Origin: an uncultured Clostridia bacterium
Lineage (GTDB): Bacteria; Bacillota; Clostridia; TANB77; CAG-508
DNA length: 39,682 bases
Direction: 5' to 3'
Assembly: GCA_944388935.1 (NCBI GenBank)
Contig: CALXKK010000017.1
Coordinates: 1 to 39,682, forward strand
The notes under the pieces are model-generated. The model was not told the DNA's origin and did no database searches. It was given only the letters and a program-made list of their open reading frames with translations. Every line of letters begins with the position of its first letter. The stretch's first letter is position 1. The position numbers and the translations under genes were made by a program. Positions 17,840 through 24,694 of the stretch are shown in pieces.

Positions 17840-18961
17840 ATGGGGATAGAATCAAACTTAAGAAAAGAAGGAATTATAGTTAAAGAAGAACTTGATAAGA
17901 TTAAAGTTAATACTATTGCAAAGAATGTTGCACAAAAGATAGTGGCAGCTTTTCCTGAATTAGACATGAAATTAGGAGAAGTATTTATAAAGCTTTCACA
18001 ATTAAAAATGTATTATGCAGAGGTGCCAAAGGGCTATTCTGAGGCAAATTATTTTTATAAAAATTCATCAATTTATTTTAATTGCGAGGTTCCCCTAGAA
18101 GAGATAGAAAAATATGCTATCCATGAGTGTATTCATTATTTACAAGAGAGAAAAGATAAAGCAGGTTTTTTATTAAGACTAGGACTATGTGATTTAACAC
18201 AATACAAGGTTCATGGTTTAGCATTAAATGAAGCTGCAGTTCAATATGCTACTGCAAAGGCTACAAAAGAACCAAAAGATAGTGTGAAATATTATGGTAT
18301 TTCATTTGAAACAATAAGTCCAACTTGTTATCCATTAATATGCAATTTAATTGCTCAAATGGCATATGTAACGGGAGAAAAAGTCTTATTTGATAGTACT
18401 TTTAATAGCAATGATAATTTTAAAGAAGAATTTATAGAGAGAACATCAGAAACAGCTTTTTATACTTTAGAAAAGAATTTTGACAAAATATTAAAATTAG
18501 AAGAAAATTTGCTAAAATTAAATAATAAGATGGAAATAACTGATAATTTAAATTCAGGATTAAATAAAAAAAGATTAAAAATTAAAAATGAAATACAAAA
18601 TGTATTTATGGAATCACAGAATTTAATAATTAAATCATATTTTGATAAAGCATTTAATAATATTTCTAATTTAGAGCAGGTAGAAAATTATAGAAGATCA
18701 TTGTACAATTATAAAGATTTAGTTGGATATGTAGATGGTTTAGATACATTTAATGAATATTATATAAAAACAATGTCTAAATTAGAAAACAAATACAACG
18801 AATTAGAAAATGGTATAAATGTTGAAAATAATGAAGATGAAATAGTTGGATTGCCAATAGCAAGAAGAAGCAAGATTCAAATAATATGGCAAACTATAAA
18901 GAATTTTCTATTTAAATCAGGAGAAGAATATCAAAAAGAAGTTCAAGATGATAATAAATAG
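17840..18961 (+). CDS. Unrecognised protein with an HExxH zinc-metallopeptidase motif
   Basis: I do not recognise this 373-residue protein as a named family. It has H95-E-C-I-H99 inside a hydrophobic helix (YAIHECIHYLQ) and, 32 residues on, E131 in LNEAAVQYA, the spacing and context of a gluzincin third ligand. That suggests a zinc peptidase domain at about residues 1-220. The C-terminal part (about 225-330) is Lys/Glu/Asn-rich and helical, probably coiled coil. No signal peptide or membrane segment, so cytosolic or mother-cell. Own promoter and terminator, hence monocistronic; a WalR-type box lies upstream. AAGGAG lies 7 bases before ATG. Confidence 0.6.
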   Translation: MGIESNLRKEGIIVKEELDKIKVNTIAKNVAQKIVAAFPELDMKLGEVFIKLSQLKMYYAEVPKGYSEANYFYKNSSIYFNCEVPLEEIEKYAIHECIHYLQERKDKAGFLLRLGLCDLTQYKVHGLALNEAAVQYATAKATKEPKDSVKYYGISFETISPTCYPLICNLIAQMAYVTGEKVLFDSTFNSNDNFKEEFIERTSETAFYTLEKNFDKILKLEENLLKLNNKMEITDNLNSGLNKKRLKIKNEIQNVFMESQNLIIKSYFDKAFNNISNLEQVENYRRSLYNYKDLVGYVDGLDTFNEYYIKTMSKLENKYNELENGINVENNEDEIVGLPIARRSKIQIIWQTIKNFLFKSGEEYQKEVQDDNK

Positions 18962-18995
18962 GGACCTAAGTTTTTAGGTTCCTTTAATTGTTTTT
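18961..18995 (+). terminator. Intrinsic terminator overlapping the HExxH stop codon
   Basis: Nine pairs with one G-U (18961-18969 with 18974-18982), 4-base loop, then TTTAATTGTTTTT. Confidence 0.75.
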
Positions 18996-19046
18996 AGTGC
19001 TCTAATCAAAAAATAATAAGAATACAAGAAAAAGTTAATTTAAGTA

Positions 19047-19075
19047 TTGACAATTAAGGAAATAGATGGTATTAT
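19047..19075 (+). promoter_or_regulatory. Promoter of infC-rpmI-rplT
   Basis: TTGACA (19047-19052), 17-base spacer, TATTAT (19070-19075). Transcription would start near 19082. Confidence 0.8.
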
Positions 19076-19081
19076 ATATAA

Positions 19082-19207
19082 GCGATTAAAGAAGAAGGTA
19101 ACCACTTCCACCTTATCCATATCAATGGAAAGGTAAATAATTAAATATGTATATATATAATTATTTTAGTGGGTTAACTTGTATCTTTAAAGTTAATTCA
19201 TTTTTTT
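19082..19207 (+). ncRNA. L20-type leader with alternative antiterminator and terminator hairpins
   Basis: The leader holds a local hairpin (ACCTTATCCAT 19110-19120 with ATGGAAAGGT 19125-19134). A long-range pairing joins GTAACCACT (19098-19106) to AGTGGGTTAAC (19168-19178). The same TTAAC segment can instead pair downstream (TTAACTT 19174-19180 with AAGTTAA 19190-19196), followed by seven T at 19201-19207. This is the logic of the L20 leader, where ribosomal protein L20 binds the leader and causes early termination. The family name is from recognition and position; the pairings are seen directly. Confidence 0.75.
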
Positions 19208-19249
19208 ATGCCTAAATATTTAGGCGAAAATATACGGAGGTGTTTTAGA

Positions 19250-19759
19250 ATCAAAAAAGATTTACCTATTAATGAAAGAATAAGAGCTAGAGAAGTAAAT
19301 TTAATTGATGAAAATGGACAAAAACTAGGAGTAATGCCATTTAATGAAGCTCTTAATATAGCAAAAGATAAGAATTTAGATTTAGCTTTAGTTTCTCCTA
19401 ATGCAGTACCACCAGTTTGTAAAATTATGAACTATGGAAAATATAAATTTGAGCAAGCAAAAAGAGAAAAAGAAGCAAAGAAGAAACAAAAAGTTTTAGA
19501 ACTAAAAGAAATTAGAGTAACACCTAATATAGAAGAACATGACTTCCAATTTAAATCTAAAAATGCAAGAAAATTCTTAGAAGATGGAGCAAAAGTAAAG
19601 ATTACAGTTAGATTTAGAGGAAGAGAAGTTAATAATGTTAAATTAGGAGAAGCAGTTATCAACAAGTTTATAGAAGCATTAAGTGACGTAGCATCTCCAG
19701 AAAAGAAACCTTTACTAGAAGGTAGAAACATGTTTGTTATTTTATCAAAAAAAGCATAA
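19250..19759 (+). CDS. infC: Translation initiation factor IF-3, starting at ATC
   Basis: IF-3 keeps the 30S subunit free and proofreads the initiator codon. The 169-residue form has the N domain (PINERIRAREVNLID), the Lys-rich linker (FEQAKREKEAKKKQK) and the C domain (VRFRGRE). An ATG at 19208 opens the frame but has no ribosome site. CGGAGGTG at 19235-19242 points, with 7 bases spacing, to ATC at 19250, just before KKDLPINERI, the family N terminus. Non-AUG starts of infC are well known (AUU in Escherichia coli) and let IF-3 repress itself. A 16-base palindrome (19210-19225) precedes the ribosome site. First gene of infC-rpmI-rplT. Confidence 0.93.
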   Translation: MKKDLPINERIRAREVNLIDENGQKLGVMPFNEALNIAKDKNLDLALVSPNAVPPVCKIMNYGKYKFEQAKREKEAKKKQKVLELKEIRVTPNIEEHDFQFKSKNARKFLEDGAKVKITVRFRGREVNNVKLGEAVINKFIEALSDVASPEKKPLLEGRNMFVILSKKA

Positions 19760-19779
19760 ATAGAAAGGAGCAGATAAAA

Positions 19780-19977
19780 ATGCCAAAATTAAAAACAAAT
19801 AAAGCTGCAAGTAAAAGATATGGTTTTACAGCTAAAGGAAAAGTAAAAAGAACAGCAGCTAATTCAAGACACAGATTATCAACAAAAACAAGTAGACAAA
19901 AAATGTCTAGAAGACAAAGTTCATATGCAGATAAAACATGTGTTGGAGGAATAAAGAAATTATTACCATATGATTAA
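19780..19977 (+). CDS. rpmI: 50S ribosomal protein L35
   Basis: A 65-residue basic protein with the L35 signature: PKLKTNKAASKRYGFTAKG at the start, RHRLSTKTSRQK in the middle and a GGIKKLLPY end. Part of the large ribosomal subunit. It follows infC by 20 bases with AAAGGAG 8 bases before ATG, the usual infC-rpmI-rplT operon. Confidence 0.97.
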   Translation: MPKLKTNKAASKRYGFTAKGKVKRTAANSRHRLSTKTSRQKMSRRQSSYADKTCVGGIKKLLPYD

Positions 19978-20011
19978 TATGAAAAGCGAAAAAAATAAGG
20001 AGGAATAGAAA

Positions 20012-20362
20012 ATGGCAAGAGTAAAGACAGCAAGAATTACTCGTAAAAAACATAAAAAAGTATTAAAACAAGCTAAAGGATATTTTGGTGCAAAAAGTTA
20101 CAGATTTAGAATGGCTAAACAAGCAGTTATGAAATCTGGAATGTATGCATATATAGCTAGAAGAGATAAAAAGAGTAATTTTAGAAAATTATGGATAGCA
20201 AGAATAAATGCTGCTGCTAGAATGAATGGAATTTCATATAGCAAATTAATAGCAGGACTTAAAAAAGCTAATGTAACAATTAACAGAAAAATGCTAGCAG
20301 ATATAGCAATAACAGATCCAAAAGCATTTACAGAAGTTGTTGAAATAGCAAAAAAAGCATAG
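20012..20362 (+). CDS. rplT: 50S ribosomal protein L20
   Basis: A 116-residue basic protein, standard L20 length, with the N-terminal [40 protein letters not shown] and a MLADIA.TDPKAF end. It binds 23S rRNA early in large-subunit assembly and is the expected repressor of this operon through the leader at 19082-19207. AAGGAGG lies 8 bases before ATG. The operon ends in a bidirectional terminator. Confidence 0.97.
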   Translation: MARVKTARITRKKHKKVLKQAKGYFGAKSYRFRMAKQAVMKSGMYAYIARRDKKSNFRKLWIARINAAARMNGISYSKLIAGLKKANVTINRKMLADIAITDPKAFTEVVEIAKKA

Positions 20363-20366
20363 AAAA

Positions 20367-20394
20367 AATACTAGTTTGAGCTAGTATTTTTTTA
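20367..20394. terminator. Bidirectional terminator between rplT and spoVAE
   Basis: Eight pairs (20367-20374 with 20381-20388), 6-base loop, T run on the right and A run on the left, so it can serve both convergent operons. Confidence 0.85.
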
Positions 20395-20787
20395 TTGCTT
20401 TTTCATTTTTGGTTTTGCAATTAATGAAGCAATATAACCAAAGAATATAGCCGCTGCAATTCCGCCAGCAGCATTTTTTATGCCTCCGGTGAATGCACCT
20501 AAAAATCCAGATGTTTTTACACCCTCTATAGCACCTTTGGCTAAATTATATCCAAATCCAGTAAGGGGAACAGTTGCACCAGCACCTGCAAAATCTACTA
20601 AATATTTATATATTCCAAGACCACCTAAAATAACTCCCGCAGTTACAAAAGTAACTAAAATTCTAGCTGAAGTTAGTTTTGTTTTGTCTATTAAAATTTG
20701 ACCAATTACACAGATTAATCCACCAACAATAAAGCATTTTAATAATGTGGACCATTCAAAAACTGTTGACCAATCAATATTACTCAT
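20392..20787 (-). CDS. spoVAE: Stage V sporulation protein AE (SpoVAE)
   Basis: A 131-residue membrane protein of the SpoVAC/SpoVAEB family, with hydrophobic helices over most of its length (FIVGGLICVIGQIL, ILVTFVTAGVILGG) and the family GAGATVPLTGFGYNLAKGAIEGV loop. SpoVA proteins form the inner-membrane channel that moves dipicolinic acid with calcium into the forespore and out at germination. GGAGGAG lies 5 bases before ATG. It is last in the dodecin-spoVAC-spoVAD-spoVAE operon. The 98-base gap from spoVAD holds dispersed repeat copy G. Confidence 0.92.
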   Translation of the reverse strand: MSNIDWSTVFEWSTLLKCFIVGGLICVIGQILIDKTKLTSARILVTFVTAGVILGGLGIYKYLVDFAGAGATVPLTGFGYNLAKGAIEGVKTSGFLGAFTGGIKNAAGGIAAAIFFGYIASLIAKPKMKKQ

Positions 20788-20796
20788 AAAATCTCC

Positions 20797-20887
20797 TCCA
20801 AACAGGGAAAATAAATTGTGACCGAAATCTTTGGCTTCGCTTTCACAATTATAGTTGGTTAATCCAACGGACCGCCTCCAAATCCCT
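20797..20887 (-). repeat. Dispersed palindromic repeat, copy G, with an internal extra segment
   Basis: Read leftward it starts AGGGATTT (20887-20880) overlapping the spoVAD TAG stop, continues with the core GGAGGCGGTCC and ends TCCCTGTTTGGA (20808-20797). Both ends match copy B, but about 55 extra bases lie between core and right end. The extra part has its own inverted repeat (TTGTGA with TCACAA, CGAA with TTCG). The right end supplies part of the spoVAE ribosome site. Confidence 0.6.
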
Positions 20888-21890
20888 AAATTTCTATACT
20901 AACTGCATGTGCTATTCCAGGAATACTTTCTCCTTGTTGAGTTGAAGTAGAATTCATTAAAGCACCAGTTGCAATTAATAATATTTTTTTATATTTTTTG
21001 CTTTGTAACATATTAAATAAATAACCAGAAAATACGGTCCCACAACATGCACAACCACTTCCACCGGCGTGTGTATCTTGTTTATTTTTATCAAAAATTA
21101 GAACTCCGCAATCATTATAATTAGATTTAATATTATATCCCTTTGTTTTGGCAAGTTCTATTAATATTTCTTTTCCAACATGGCCTAAGTCACCAGTTAT
21201 AATTGCATCGTAATAACTTGGTTTTCTACCTGTATCTGTTAAGTGAGTAATTAAAGTATCTAAAGCAGCTGGGGCCATGGCAGCACCCATATTATTTGCA
21301 TCTTTAATTCCCATATCTATAATTCTACCTGGTGTGAAATGTGTAATAAAAGGACCAGTACCAGAAGAAGATAAAATTGCAGCGCCAGCACCAGTAACTG
21401 TCCATTGTGAGGATTGAGGTCTTTGGTTACCTAGTTCTAGTGGAAATCTGAACTGTTTTTCTGCACTACAGAAATGACTTGAAGCAGCGCAAATTACATT
21501 ATTTGCAGCATTGCCATCTATAAAAATGGAACCCAAGCCTAAACCTTCAACAAAAGTTGAGCATGCTCCAAAAATTCCTATAAAAGGGATATTAGAATCT
21601 CTAAGACCAAAACTAGAAGAGATACATTGGTTTAACAAGTCTCCTGCAAAACAATAATCAATGCTAGAAATTGGAAGGGTTGACTTTTTTATAACAGAAT
21701 AAACGGTTTCCTTTAATATTTTACTTTCAGCCTTTTCCCAAGATTTTTCACCCCAAAATTCATCTTCCAAACATTTATCAAAATATTTAGCAAGAGGACC
21801 TTCTGCTTCTTTTGGACCTACAATACTTGCAGTATCTACTATTGTAGGTAAATTAGTAAATTTAATAGTTTGTTTTCCTATCTTTTCCAA
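20886..21890 (-). CDS. spoVAD: Stage V sporulation protein AD (SpoVAD)
   Basis: A 334-residue soluble thiolase-fold protein that binds dipicolinic acid directly in the SpoVA channel. It shows family landmarks: DTASIVGPKEAEGPL near the N terminus, DYCFAGDLLNQC, IFGACSTFVEGL at the thiolase nucleophile site, FCSAEKQFRFPLELGNQR, GDLGHVG and HAGGSGCACC near the C terminus. GGAGATGATTTTTTGG-type ribosome site just before ATG. It lies 12 bases after spoVAC. Its TAG stop is shared with dispersed repeat copy G. Confidence 0.95.
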   Translation of the reverse strand: MEKIGKQTIKFTNLPTIVDTASIVGPKEAEGPLAKYFDKCLEDEFWGEKSWEKAESKILKETVYSVIKKSTLPISSIDYCFAGDLLNQCISSSFGLRDSNIPFIGIFGACSTFVEGLGLGSIFIDGNAANNVICAASSHFCSAEKQFRFPLELGNQRPQSSQWTVTGAGAAILSSSGTGPFITHFTPGRIIDMGIKDANNMGAAMAPAALDTLITHLTDTGRKPSYYDAIITGDLGHVGKEILIELAKTKGYNIKSNYNDCGVLIFDKNKQDTHAGGSGCACCGTVFSGYLFNMLQSKKYKKILLIATGALMNSTSTQQGESIPGIAHAVSIEI

Positions 21891-21902
21891 AAAATCATCT
21901 CC

Positions 21903-22367
21903 TTATGATAAAATAATACCTTGTGCATTAAAAATAAGATAAAAAATACCAACAATAATAGAAGAACTAATACCAAAAACTAAAACAGGACCAGCAATTG
22001 TAAACATTTTACTACCAACACCCATAACATAACCTTCTGATTTATACTCTATGGATGGAGCAACAATTGAATTCGCAAAACCAGTTATAGGAACTAAAGA
22101 ACCCGCACCTGCAAATTTACCTATTTTATTAAAAATATTTAGGCTAGTTAAAAAGGCACTAAGTGCAATTAGAATAATTGATACAATAGTACCAGAGGTG
22201 GCTTCATCTAGACCACGAGCTTTACATATTTGCATAATGATTTGTCCTATTGTACAAATAAGTCCACCAACCCAAAAAGCATTAAAACAATTCTTTAGAA
22301 TTGGAGAATTTGGTGATTTTTTATCTACATATTCTTGATATTTTTTTGTTGTTTCTATAGGTTGCAT
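21903..22367 (-). CDS. spoVAC: Stage V sporulation protein AC (SpoVAC)
   Basis: A 154-residue membrane protein with an N-terminal cytosolic stretch (to about residue 28) and several helices: FWVGGLICTIGQIIM, GTIVSIILIALSAFL and a C-terminal VFGISSSIIVGIFYLIF. The GAGSLVPITGFANSIVAPSIEYKSEG loop is diagnostic. In Bacillus SpoVAC forms the mechanosensitive pore of the dipicolinate channel. AAAGGAG lies about 6 bases before ATG; it starts 12 bases after the dodecin gene. Confidence 0.93.
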   Translation of the reverse strand: MQPIETTKKYQEYVDKKSPNSPILKNCFNAFWVGGLICTIGQIIMQICKARGLDEATSGTIVSIILIALSAFLTSLNIFNKIGKFAGAGSLVPITGFANSIVAPSIEYKSEGYVMGVGSKMFTIAGPVLVFGISSSIIVGIFYLIFNAQGIILS

Positions 22368-22379
22368 AATTACTCCTTT

Positions 22380-22595
22380 CTATATAGAAGAATGGTCAAT
22401 ATAGAATGTTAATTCTATATCTACAAAGTATTCTGAAATTTTTCCATCCTCTATAGTTGCTGTTTGATCTATTACTTTTACTTCTGATAAATAATTTATA
22501 GTTTTAGAAGCCTCAGCAATTGTTTGAACAATTGCATCTTTCCAAGATATGTTGGAAGAGCCTTTAACACGAATGTGTTTTTCGACAGTCATCAT
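22380..22595 (-). CDS. Dodecin-family flavin-binding protein
   Basis: A 71-residue protein of the dodecin family, which forms hollow 12-mers that store or buffer riboflavin, FMN or CoA. Family features: GSSNISWKDAI with the conserved Trp that stacks on flavin, KTINYLSEVKV, and IEDGKISEYFVDIELTFYID. The start is ATG 22595 or the adjacent ATG 22592; GGAGG spacing (4 versus 7) slightly favours the second. It is the first gene of the spoVA operon, an unusual partner, separated from spoVAC by 12 bases. Confidence 0.82.
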   Translation of the reverse strand: MMTVEKHIRVKGSSNISWKDAIVQTIAEASKTINYLSEVKVIDQTATIEDGKISEYFVDIELTFYIDHSSI

Positions 22596-22656
22596 AATAC
22601 CTCCTATAATAAAATTAATAATATTTTTTCCAATTAATTTAATTTTATACAGTGTG

Positions 22657-22665
22657 TGTTATAAT
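22657..22665 (+). promoter_or_regulatory. Extended -10 promoter of rsmB
   Basis: TGTTATAAT (22657-22665), the same extended -10 as in front of the ftsZ-like gene; no good -35 is seen. The message would start inside the divergent gap and carry repeat copy D in its leader. Confidence 0.5.
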
Positions 22666-22694
22666 AAAAAAAAGATTGTTTATTTTACATAAAA

Positions 22695-22729
22695 TTTGAA
22701 CTTTTTAGGTCCGTCCCTAAAGTTCAAAA
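22695..22729 (-). repeat. Dispersed palindromic repeat, copy D
   Basis: The longest arms of the family: TTTGAACTTT and AAAGTTCAAA enclose the core read leftward as AGGGACGGACCT. It lies between rsmB's promoter and its ribosome site, and is one of two copies not at a stop codon. Confidence 0.8.
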
Positions 22730-22745
22730 GGAAGGGTTGAAAAAT

Positions 22746-24050
22746 ATGAAAATTGATTATGCAAGAAATATTGCACTTAAAATTTTATACGAAGTTAATA
22801 CAAAACAAGCATATTCTAATATTGTTTTGGATAAATATATAAATCAAAATAGGGATAAGTTAAGTAATTTGGATATAAATTTTATTTCCGAATTAGTTTA
22901 TGGAGTTGTAACATGGAAATTGACATTGGAATATATAATCCAAAAATATTCAAAAATAAAAATAAAGAAAATGTCGGATTGGGTTAAAAATATTTTATTC
23001 TTAGGAGCATATCAAATAGTTTTCTTAGATAAAGTTCCAAAATCTGCTGCAGTGAATGAATGTGTTAATTTATGCAAAAAATATAATTATAAATCATCAA
23101 ATTTTGTTAATGCCATTTTGAGAAAGATAGAAAAAAGTGATTATGAAGAAATTAATAATATAAATAAAAGTATAACACAAACAAGCCTAAAATATTCTAT
23201 GCCAGAATGGATAGTTAAAAAATTTTACGAAGAGTATGGAAAGGATTTAGCAACGAGCATATGTAAAAACTTAAATTTAAAACCTAATATTGCTGTAAGA
23301 TTAAATAGATTAAAACCAGAGATAGAAATAGGAGAAAGTGGAATATTAAAGGATTTTAGAATGATCACAGGAACAAAAAACATAACTAAAATGAAGGAGT
23401 ATAAAGAAGGATATATAACGATTCAAGATGAAGCTGTGGGGTTAAGTAGTTTTTTACTAAGCCCAAAAGAAGGGGAAAACGTTTTGGATGCTTGCAGTGC
23501 ACCAGGTGGAAAAACTACATATTTAGCAGAGATTATGAATAATAAAGGAAAAATTATAGCATGGGATATTTACGAAAATAGATTAAAACAAGTTGAAGAA
23601 AATGCTAAAAGATTAGGAATAAATATTATAAAAACAGAAACACATGATGCCACAGTATTTAAAGAAGAATATGTTAAAAAATTTGATAAAATCTTATTAG
23701 ATGTTCCTTGCTTAGGGTTAGGAGTAATTAGAAGAAAGCCAGACATTAAATGGAATAGAGAAGAAAGCAATATAGAAGAAATATCAAATATTCAATATAA
23801 AATCTTGAAGGAATGCTCAAAATATTTAAAAGATGATGGAGTACTATTATATTCTACATGTAGTATGTTGAAAGAAGAAAATGAATTAATAATAGAAAAA
23901 TTTCTAAAAGAAGAAAAATTTGAAACAATTAATATCGATGGAGAGATACCTAACGGATTCTCTAAAATAACAACAAATAATATGGTACAATTTTTACCAA
24001 CAAAGAATCATGATGGATTTTTTATAGCAATGCTTAAAAGAAAAAAATAA
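22746..24050 (+). CDS. rsmB: 16S rRNA (cytosine-967-C5)-methyltransferase
   Basis: A 434-residue enzyme with an N-terminal NusB-like RNA-binding domain (about 1-140) and a C-terminal SAM-dependent Rossmann methyltransferase. It shows the SAM motif DACSAPGGKTTYLAE, the two catalytic cysteines C322 in DVPCLGLG and C372 in STCSM, and IRRKPDIKW. TTG 22737 opens the frame but touches the ribosome site GGAAGGG; ATG 22746 has 9 bases spacing and is preferred. The message leader carries repeat copy D. Confidence 0.93.
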   Translation: MKIDYARNIALKILYEVNTKQAYSNIVLDKYINQNRDKLSNLDINFISELVYGVVTWKLTLEYIIQKYSKIKIKKMSDWVKNILFLGAYQIVFLDKVPKSAAVNECVNLCKKYNYKSSNFVNAILRKIEKSDYEEINNINKSITQTSLKYSMPEWIVKKFYEEYGKDLATSICKNLNLKPNIAVRLNRLKPEIEIGESGILKDFRMITGTKNITKMKEYKEGYITIQDEAVGLSSFLLSPKEGENVLDACSAPGGKTTYLAEIMNNKGKIIAWDIYENRLKQVEENAKRLGINIIKTETHDATVFKEEYVKKFDKILLDVPCLGLGVIRRKPDIKWNREESNIEEISNIQYKILKECSKYLKDDGVLLYSTCSMLKEENELIIEKFLKEEKFETINIDGEIPNGFSKITTNNMVQFLPTKNHDGFFIAMLKRKK

Positions 24051-24052
24051 TA

Positions 24053-24080
24053 GTTACATCATTGTTACGATAATATTACA
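24053..24080 (-). promoter_or_regulatory. Three half-sites with 11-bp period, WalR-type box
   Basis: On the minus strand TGTAAT, CGTAAC and TGTAAC are each separated by 5 bases (plus-strand starts 24053, 24064, 24075). The array begins 3 bases after rsmB and ends 26 bases before the -35 of the prepilin-like gene, a usual place for an OmpR-family activator. Confidence 0.5.
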
Positions 24081-24106
24081 TTAATATGATGTTTAAATTA
24101 AACACC

Positions 24107-24134
24107 TTGACTTTTTTTCACAAACATATAAAAT
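24107..24134 (+). promoter_or_regulatory. Promoter of the prepilin-like gene
   Basis: TTGACT (24107-24112), 16-base spacer, TAAAAT (24129-24134). The open frame begins at 24136, so an upstream start is excluded and ATG 24202 is favoured. Confidence 0.6.
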
Positions 24135-24201
24135 ATTGTTAGAAGAAAAAACTGTAAAGTGTTACGCACGATATATGTACAAAAGAAGGGAGACGTTTTA
24201 T

Positions 24202-24606
24202 ATGTTTAATAAGGTAAAGGAAGAGAAGGGAATAACTTTAGTAGTATTAATAATAACAATAATTGTATTATTATGCTTAGCAGGGGTTATCGTATATTTA
24301 GTATTTGGACAAAATGGTCTAAGTGGTAAAGACAATGCTTTAGAAGCAGAAAGAGATAAAGCATATGCAAGAGATATGGTAACAATGGCATTAAAGGTAG
24401 TAAAAAATAATAACGAAAGTGTTAACGGATTAGTTCAAACAAATACAAATCCAGATGTTATAGACGAAGTTGTAAAAGCAATAGATAAATCTTCAAATTT
24501 TAAAGCAGGAGCAGATGGAAGCTCAGTTGAGTATGTTACAAATAATGGAGATAAATATGTTGTTACAATAGATACTCAAAGTTTAAGAGTAAAAGATGTA
24601 AATTAG
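24202..24606 (+). CDS. Prepilin-like protein with a type IV leader
   Basis: A 134-residue protein with a short charged leader ending in Gly (MFNKVKEEKG, residues 1-10) and then a 25-residue hydrophobic helix beginning ITLVV. This is a type III-class prepilin leader to be cut after G10. The usual Glu at +5 is missing, which is a common variant in gut Clostridia. The mature part has no Cys and looks like a small pseudopilin head. GGGAGA lies 9-10 bases before ATG. The next gene encodes a prepilin-peptidase-like protein. No assembly ATPase or platform gene is in the window. Confidence 0.7.
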   Translation: MFNKVKEEKGITLVVLIITIIVLLCLAGVIVYLVFGQNGLSGKDNALEAERDKAYARDMVTMALKVVKNNNESVNGLVQTNTNPDVIDEVVKAIDKSSNFKAGADGSSVEYVTNNGDKYVVTIDTQSLRVKDVN

Positions 24607-24644
24607 TTTATAGATTGTCAATTAAATAGTTTAATGATAAAATA

Positions 24645-24670
24645 GGCATATACATTAATTTGTATATGCC
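24645..24670 (+). promoter_or_regulatory. Stem-loop between the prepilin-like and peptidase-like genes
   Basis: Nine perfect pairs (GGCATATAC with GTATATGCC) and an 8-base loop, 13 bases before the next ribosome site. It has no T run, so it is not a normal terminator; it may be a processing or stability element that lowers peptidase relative to pilin. Confidence 0.5.
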
Positions 24671-24694
24671 TATAAAAATGATTGGAGAAAGATA

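Noticed and set aside
22581..22587. Fourth perfect Spo0A box (TTCGACA)
   Set aside because: It lies within codons 3-5 of the dodecin gene and lacks the AAA extension; a chance coding match is as likely.
22596..22680. Sigma-G promoter for the dodecin-spoVA operon
   Set aside because: TGTATA resembles a sigma-G -35, but no CATnnTA-type -10 is found at 17-18 bases.
24136..24201. 22-residue extension of the prepilin-like protein from TTG 24136
   Set aside because: Begins directly after the -10 box and would place the leader peptide too far from the N terminus.
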